Origin: Gammaproteobacteria bacterium
GTDB taxonomy: Bacteria > Pseudomonadota > Gammaproteobacteria > GRL18
Direction: 5' to 3'
Assembly (NCBI GenBank): GCA_024511395.1
Contig: JANELJ010000024.1
Coordinates: 1 to 13,078 of the forward strand
Length of the DNA stretch: 13,078 nt
Shown one piece after another: positions 8,142-13,078 of the stretch (position 1 is its first letter; the number at the start of each line of letters is the position of its first letter). The position numbers and the translations under genes were made by a program. Under the pieces are notes generated by a model. That model saw only the letters and a list, made by a program, of their open reading frames with translations. It was not told the DNA's origin and did no database searches.

Positions 8142-11066
8142 ATGGTTCTCAATAAATTATTTAAACCCATCTTCAACCCCTTCACTAAAGAAAAATGGCA
8201 AAGTAAAAATACTGAAGTGAGAAAAAAGGCCGTTCAGGAACTGCCTGTCAGCGCACAGGAAACCCTGGCTGATATTGCAGCTAATGACAGTGATGAAAAT
8301 ATCCGCGCTATAGCCGCCAATAAACTCAGTGACCTGGATCTGCTGCAGACCATCATTATGAAAGGAACTAACGGTACCGTTAAGGAAGCCGCTCTGACCC
8401 GTCTGTTTCAGTTGCTTAGCGGTCTTAAACATCCTATACCGGAATTTCATGTACGGGAAAAAATGATCCGCGGCAGCCGTAATTATACTCTACTGGAATT
8501 TGTCGCCGCCAATGCCAATGAAGCCTCTCTCAGAGAAATTGCCATTCCACGGATCAGCCGTGATCCCCTGTTGGGTGATATTGCCCTGACCGATAAAAAT
8601 TCCAAAATCCGTCAGCTGGCTGCTCAGCAGATTGCCAAACGTTCCACACTTGAACGGGTTGCCAAACAGTCTCGTCGAAAAGACAAGCGGGTTTATAAAA
8701 TTGTTAAAACCAAGCTCGACAAGATCATTGAAGACGAAGAACGTCCTGTACGTCTGGCCGCTGAAGTAGTTGAAATCTGTGACAAACTGGAAAAACTGAA
8801 AAAACGCAATCGCTTATTACAGGAAAAAACCACTTTTGAAAATTTTGTTACCCGCTGGAGTGAAATTCAGAATTTTGCCAGCGAAAAACTGACCAAACGC
8901 TACCACGCCATCTGCGAAGACATTATTACCAGTATGGATGAACTGGAACACAGGCAGCAGGAAGAACAAACCGCCCTAGTCAAACTGAATACCCTGCTAA
9001 GTGCCTTATCCAGTACCGTAGATGAACTGCTACAGGCCGGTGATAATGGAGAAACCGAAGCAAGACAACAGGAAGACAAACATAAAATCATTACCAACTT
9101 GGGTATAGAATGGGATGAAACATTAAAAGTGCTTGAAGATAAACAGCTTATTGAAGAATACAACAAGAAGTTTCAGACCCTGCTGGATCTACTGGATAAT
9201 CAGACGCACACCGAAGACAATAGCAGTGATACTGAAAAACTGGATAACCTGATCACACAGGCAGAAAACATGCTTCAAAAAGACGGTTATATTCCGGAAA
9301 AAACACTGGCGGCTCTGGAAGATAAATTTCAACAACGCATTAAAGACAGTGCGGGAACAGATATCGAAGCCCAGCAGGAACGTTTTAATACTATTATTAC
9401 ACAGCTTAAAGACAAACTGGCAGTGCAACAGGAAAAAGCTGCTCAGTTAATAAAAACCATTGAGCAGAAAAACCAGTCGATTAAGCAGCTTATCAGTGAC
9501 GGTCATGTTTCTAAAGCCGATAAACAACTGCATGAACTCTTTAAAAACATTGATAACAGCGAGGTACTTTCCAGTGCTGAGAAAAACCGCTATCACCAGA
9601 TCCTGCATGACATCCGTGCCACACTCGGAGATCTGTCTGCCTGGAAAAACTGGGCCCATGATAAAGAACGGGAAAACCTGATTCAGCGTGCACATCAGGT
9701 ATTGGAACAGGCCAGAAACAGCACCAACCTGGAAGCGGAATATACTGAAATTACAGCTGAGATCAAGGAGCTTCGCAAACAATGGAAAAATCTGCGCAGC
9801 CGAACCCAGGAATCCATGTGGGAACAATTTAATAATACCTGTAATGAAGCTTACAGCTTATGTACACCCTATATTGAACAGCAGGCGGCCCAGCGCAAGA
9901 CCAATCTTAAAGCCCGTGAACAATTATGTGAACAACTGGAAACCTATATAGACAGCATGGGCTGGCCTATCGGGGAAGATGATCCCGTAGATGAATCCAT
10001 AGACTGGATCAAGGTTGACAAAATCACCCGTCAGGCCCGTAAGGAATGGTCAGAAATCGGTTTTGTGGAACGTAAAAAACACAAGGCTATAAACCAGCGT
10101 TTTGACAAAGATATTGAAGTTATCCGCAATGAACTGAAAAAAGTCTGGCATATTAATCAGCAGCAGTTTAATGACCTGATCCATAAGGTGCAGCAATTAC
10201 ATGAACTCATGGATGATGATTTAAATACCGCCATTAATAAAGCCAAGCAATACCAGCAGGACTGGAAAGAGATTGGCCCGGTATCCCCTTATCAGCGCAA
10301 TAAATTATGGAAAAAATTCCGGGCTGCCTGTGATGTAATATTTAATAAACGCAAACAGCAGATTGAACAGAAACAGTCTCATAATACCGAGCGGTTAAGA
10401 GAAAAAGAAGCCATCTGTGAAAACCTGGAAGCACTTAATCAACAGCCTTTAAAACGCAAGGATCTTGAACAGGCCTTTAAGGACATTGAAAACCTCTGGC
10501 AGGAACTGGCTCCTGAAGCCAAGGCCATCAGCAATGAAATCAATGCCCGATACAAAAAAGCTAAAGAAACCTTTAATAAAAAACTGAACGACCTGAAAGC
10601 TCAGGAACAAGCACAGGAAATTGAACTGCTTAAACAGAAAGCCAATCTGTGCAGCCAGTTAGAAGCCATTGAATCCTCAGATCAGTCTGCTATAAAGGAT
10701 ATAGAACAACAATGGCAGGCCCTGGATGCTCTCCCCGCATCTTTAGAACAGGCCATACAGAACCGCTATCAGAGCGCCCTGGATCATATTAAACAGGATC
10801 ATAAAGAACTGATCGAAAATGAACAACAAAAAAAACAGCAATTTTGCCTGAAGTATGAAATTCTTACCGGTCATCCCTCACCAGAGGATCAGCAGCAGGC
10901 CAGAATGGCAATACAGGTTGAACTGCTTAACTCCAACCTCGGCCATCACAGTGAGACCACCGAAAACAGCATTACACCTTACCAACTTCAGCAACAATGG
11001 TATGTTATGAGTAATTACAGCCAGAATAAGGCACTACAGGATCGTTTTGAAGCATTACTGAACTGA
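8142..11066 (+). CDS. Large HEAT-repeat / coiled-coil protein with DUF349 repeats
   Basis: A 974-residue, highly charged and almost wholly helical soluble protein; no signal peptide or membrane segment. Residues ~20-190 look like HEAT-type repeats (for example EVRKKAVQELPVSAQETLAD and KIRQLAAQQIAKRS). From ~210 onward it is mainly coiled coil. DUF349-type repeats, with the pattern W-K-x-x-G/R followed by an L-W-x-x-F-like block, appear near 545 (LRKQWKNLRSRTQESMWEQF), 632 (KEWSEIGFVERKKHKAINQR), 707 (DWKEIGPVSPYQRNKLWKKF) and 784 (NLWQELAPEAKAIS), and more weakly near 855 (QQWQALDALP). DUF349 proteins have no settled molecular role known to me. ATG at 8142 has AAGG about 10 nt upstream. It follows valS after a probable terminator, so it likely has its own promoter. 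The reading frame is intact. Confidence 0.85.
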   Translation: MVLNKLFKPIFNPFTKEKWQSKNTEVRKKAVQELPVSAQETLADIAANDSDENIRAIAANKLSDLDLLQTIIMKGTNGTVKEAALTRLFQLLSGLKHPIPEFHVREKMIRGSRNYTLLEFVAANANEASLREIAIPRISRDPLLGDIALTDKNSKIRQLAAQQIAKRSTLERVAKQSRRKDKRVYKIVKTKLDKIIEDEERPVRLAAEVVEICDKLEKLKKRNRLLQEKTTFENFVTRWSEIQNFASEKLTKRYHAICEDIITSMDELEHRQQEEQTALVKLNTLLSALSSTVDELLQAGDNGETEARQQEDKHKIITNLGIEWDETLKVLEDKQLIEEYNKKFQTLLDLLDNQTHTEDNSSDTEKLDNLITQAENMLQKDGYIPEKTLAALEDKFQQRIKDSAGTDIEAQQERFNTIITQLKDKLAVQQEKAAQLIKTIEQKNQSIKQLISDGHVSKADKQLHELFKNIDNSEVLSSAEKNRYHQILHDIRATLGDLSAWKNWAHDKERENLIQRAHQVLEQARNSTNLEAEYTEITAEIKELRKQWKNLRSRTQESMWEQFNNTCNEAYSLCTPYIEQQAAQRKTNLKAREQLCEQLETYIDSMGWPIGEDDPVDESIDWIKVDKITRQARKEWSEIGFVERKKHKAINQRFDKDIEVIRNELKKVWHINQQQFNDLIHKVQQLHELMDDDLNTAINKAKQYQQDWKEIGPVSPYQRNKLWKKFRAACDVIFNKRKQQIEQKQSHNTERLREKEAICENLEALNQQPLKRKDLEQAFKDIENLWQELAPEAKAISNEINARYKKAKETFNKKLNDLKAQEQAQEIELLKQKANLCSQLEAIESSDQSAIKDIEQQWQALDALPASLEQAIQNRYQSALDHIKQDHKELIENEQQKKQQFCLKYEILTGHPSPEDQQQARMAIQVELLNSNLGHHSETTENSITPYQLQQQWYVMSNYSQNKALQDRFEALLN

Positions 11067-11103
11067 TATTTACCTGTTTGACTACAAACCACAAGGAATA
11101 CTA

Positions 11104-12187
11104 TTGAAAAAAATTATCGGGATTATTCTCATACTAAGTATCAGTATTTTTATGCTGTTACGTGTCACTCAAATTGAAAAAATCAATCCCGATATCGGTA
11201 AAAGTATTATTGATAATCATGTCCATATTGCCGGCCTAGGCTATGGTAACAGCGGCTGTTTTATTAATAAAGGTATGCGTAATAATTATCGTTTTCCCTT
11301 TTACCTCTGAGCTATGGATGTCAGCAAGGATGAATTAAAACAATACGGTGATCAGATCCTGGTACAGAAAGTCAGTACCAAAATTGCCGATTCCAGAACG
11401 GTTAAACAGGCCGTTATTCTGGCAATGGATGGCTATGTTGATGATCAGGGAGAACACAAAGGCCGGCTCAATCGTCAGGAAACCCAGATTTTTGTGCCTA
11501 ATGATTATGTCGCTAAAGAAACCGCCAAATACAACAATCTACTGTTTGGCGTCAGTATCAACCCCAATCGAAAAGATGCTTTGCAGCGCTTATAGAAAGC
11601 CAGTGAACAGGGAGCGGTCTTAGTTAAATGGATCCCGTCGATTATGAATATCGACCCATCCAACCCCGATTATATTCCTTTTTATCGCCTGATGGCTAAA
11701 CTCAATATTCCGTTGTTAACGCATACCGGAATGGAAAAATCCTTTGCCAATGCTAAAGACGAACTGGCTGATCCTATGCGCCTGAAACTTCCGCTAGAGT
11801 TGGGTGTTACAGTCATTGCCGCCCATATTGCCACTACCGGTGAGAGTGAAGTTCAGGATAATTTTCAGCGCATTTTACCCATGATAAAAAAAACCCTAAT
11901 CTGTATATTGATATTTCCAGTCTGACTCAGGCCAATAAACTGAACTATCTTTCTGAAGCACTTAAAGACAAGGCAATTACGGCCAAAATGATTTATGGTT
12001 CAGACTGGCCACTGACCTTTTTTCCACTTACATCCCTTGGTATCATATTAACCATATCAGCCTAGCTGATGCTTGGGAGGATGGTACCATAAAAAATCAG
12101 TGGGACAGAGATGTTGCTTTAAAAACAGCCTTTAAAGTACCCGATGAGGTATTTATGAGAACTCAAAAGGTATTAAATATACCTTAA
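11104..12187 (+). pseudogene. Membrane-anchored amidohydrolase-family protein, broken by two stops and two frameshifts
   Basis: Pieced together, the gene spans 361 codons plus stop if two lost bases are restored. TTG at 11104 has AAGGA 6-7 nt upstream. A signal-anchor (IIGIILILSISIFMLL) is followed by the metal-binding DNHVH (H39, H41), then LLTHTG, AAHIATTGE and YGSDWPL, all typical of the Amidohydro_2 (TIM-barrel metal-dependent hydrolase) family. Lesions: TGA at 11308-11310 (after FYL, before AMDV); TAG at 11593-11595 (after LQRL, before KASEQG); loss of one base in or next to the A8 run at 11885-11892, where the frame resumes as NPNLYIDISS; and loss of one C near 12025-12028, where it resumes as PWYHINHISL. 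It ends RTQKVLNIP. Substrate unknown. The gene converges on and overlaps by 3 nt the DUF302-like gene. Confidence 0.85.
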
Positions 12188-12745
12188 AAATCCCCTTCTG
12201 CACCACGCTTCATTATATCCAGAATAATTTCCTTAACCTTTACGGCTTCAGCTTTCAGTTCCGCCGGCAGAGGTTTACCACCATGGATCATCAGATCCAT
12301 ATTCAGGGTATAGAGCCAGAGTTTACCGGTATGGTCTTCTATTAAAGTAATACGACAGGGTAAATAAGCGGAAAAGGCATCGTTATAATCCAGCATCTGG
12401 GCCGCGGTAAGCGAATTGCAAAACAGGAATATCTTAACAAACCGATAAGGCTTGCCCAATTTGGCGGTAATATCCTTTGATAAGGGCAGTTCACCCACAT
12501 TAGCAATATTATGCTCATTGGCCACAAACTTCATGGTTTCTTCTACTTCTTCAGCAGTCAGACCTTCCTGAACAGGGACTTTCCAGATAGATGCACTGGC
12601 GGCATCCTTAGTTTCAATAATGGTTTTAACCATATCGGTATAGGTTTTCTCTGCACCGGGATCAAGCTCACTAAAGGTATTCTTTAACCCCAGCAATGGC
12701 AATAACGCTGACAAGACCAATAAAGGCCAGTATATTTTTAAACAA
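12184..12745 (-). pseudogene. DUF302-like membrane-anchored protein, frameshifted near its N-terminus
   Basis: The main frame (12720-12184) encodes 178 residues with FVANEHNIANVGELPLSK, KIFLFCNSLTAAQMLDYNDA, YLPCRITLIED and LNMDLMIHGGKPLP, which I recognise as resembling DUF302-type proteins; function unknown. It begins abruptly, with only a TTG at 12720 lacking a ribosome binding site. Another frame starts at TTG 12745, 7 nt after a good GGAG, and encodes MFKNILAFIGLVSVIAIAGV, a convincing signal-anchor, before stopping at TAG (12673-12671). Removing one base near 12676 would join the two as ...VKEYFSELDPG. I therefore read this as one gene with a 1-nt insertion. A shorter functional protein from 12720 or a sequencing error remain possible. 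Confidence 0.7.
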
Positions 12746-12884
12746 GGCTGTTCTCCAAAAAAATTAATACAAAATGCAGAAGTCGTCAGAAATTCGTCCT
12801 GAGGATATTATCAAACTGGAAAAATCCAGGATATAGGTTTTTTTATTAATAATTATTCATAGGTATGATCTTTAGGAGTTGAAA

Positions 12885-12948
12885 TGAAGCCAATTTGATG
12901 ATCAAATAGTTGTTATTCAGGCAATTATTTATCAACAAAAAGGCTTCA
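12885..12948. repeat. Palindromes before the IS4-type transposase start
   Basis: ATTTGAT (12893-12899) and ATCAAAT (12901-12907) form a perfect palindrome around one G. TGAAGCC (12885-12891) pairs with GGCTTCA (12942-12948), which ends one base before the transposase ATG and covers part of its AAGG ribosome binding site. In insertion sequences such stems often limit translation from outside transcripts; applying that here is inference. Confidence 0.5.
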
Positions 12949-12949
12949 A

Positions 12950-13078
12950 ATGAAAACTACCACATTATCAAAAAAACTAAAAGTCGTATTGAGTGAAAAG
13001 AAACTTAATAAACCGGGCAAAAGCATAGGTTTTTCCCAACGATTAAGACAGATAACCCCTTTTCAGCTTATAGTGAGT
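12950..13078 (+). CDS. IS4-type transposase, N-terminal part (runs off right edge)
   Basis: ATG at 12950 opens a frame that stays open for all 43 codons to the window end. It begins MKTTTLSKKLKVVLSEKKLN and contains GFSQRLRQITPFQLIVS. A Lys-rich start followed by 'GFSxRxRxITPFxLV' is what I recall from N-termini of IS4-family DDE transposases. The ribosome binding site is AAGG about 7 nt upstream. The catalytic part and the far terminal repeat are outside the window, so the element's boundaries and activity cannot be judged. Its left end must lie between the DUF302-like gene start and here (12746-12949). Confidence 0.65.
   Translation, partial: MKTTTLSKKLKVVLSEKKLNKPGKSIGFSQRLRQITPFQLIVS

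Noticed and set aside
4348..11310. TGA reassigned to an amino acid in this genome
   Set aside because: The DUF349-type gene ends naturally with TGA, Trp in intact genes is encoded by TGG, and the amidohydrolase also carries TAG and frameshifts.

Overview
The window looks like a chromosomal segment of a gammaproteobacterium of moderate G+C content. The main evidence is the divergent lptF / pepA-holC-valS cluster, a gene order typical of Gammaproteobacteria. A large DUF349-type protein and membrane-anchored amidohydrolase and DUF302-like proteins would fit an environmental or symbiotic lineage, possibly related to Chromatiales or Thiotrichales. That placement is inferred from general family knowledge, not from a database search.

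Layout. The left edge (1-233, minus) is the start of an IS5-type transposase that runs out of the window. Positions 234-811 hold no credible gene, but contain a hairpin upstream of the transposase, a terminator-like hairpin (439-462) and an elaborate inverted-repeat element (531-640). lptF (minus, 812-1939) encodes one of the two membrane subunits of the LPS exporter; its usual partner lptG, expected next to it, is missing. A 338-bp divergent region separates lptF from the plus-strand run pepA (2278-3777), holC (3783-4253), a 232-codon reading frame of unknown function stopped by TGA at codon 16 (4303-4998), and valS (5206-7992). The valS leader contains nested alternative hairpins and a perfect 22-bp hairpin. 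After a likely terminator comes a 974-residue HEAT-repeat / coiled-coil protein of the DUF349 type (8142-11066).

The right part is decayed. An amidohydrolase gene (11104-12187) has a TGA, a TAG and two 1-nt frameshifts. Converging on it, a DUF302-like gene (minus, 12184-12745) is frameshifted between its signal-anchor and its main domain. The right edge (12950 onward) is the N-terminus of an IS4-type transposase.

Functionally this is housekeeping: LPS export, aminopeptidase A, the DNA polymerase III clamp-loader-associated chi subunit and valyl-tRNA synthetase. Three broken genes and two insertion sequences suggest ongoing genome erosion, as in host-associated or bottlenecked lineages. Assembly errors could account for the indels but less easily for the nonsense codons. 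I see no CRISPR array, tRNA, rRNA, defence system or biosynthetic cluster.
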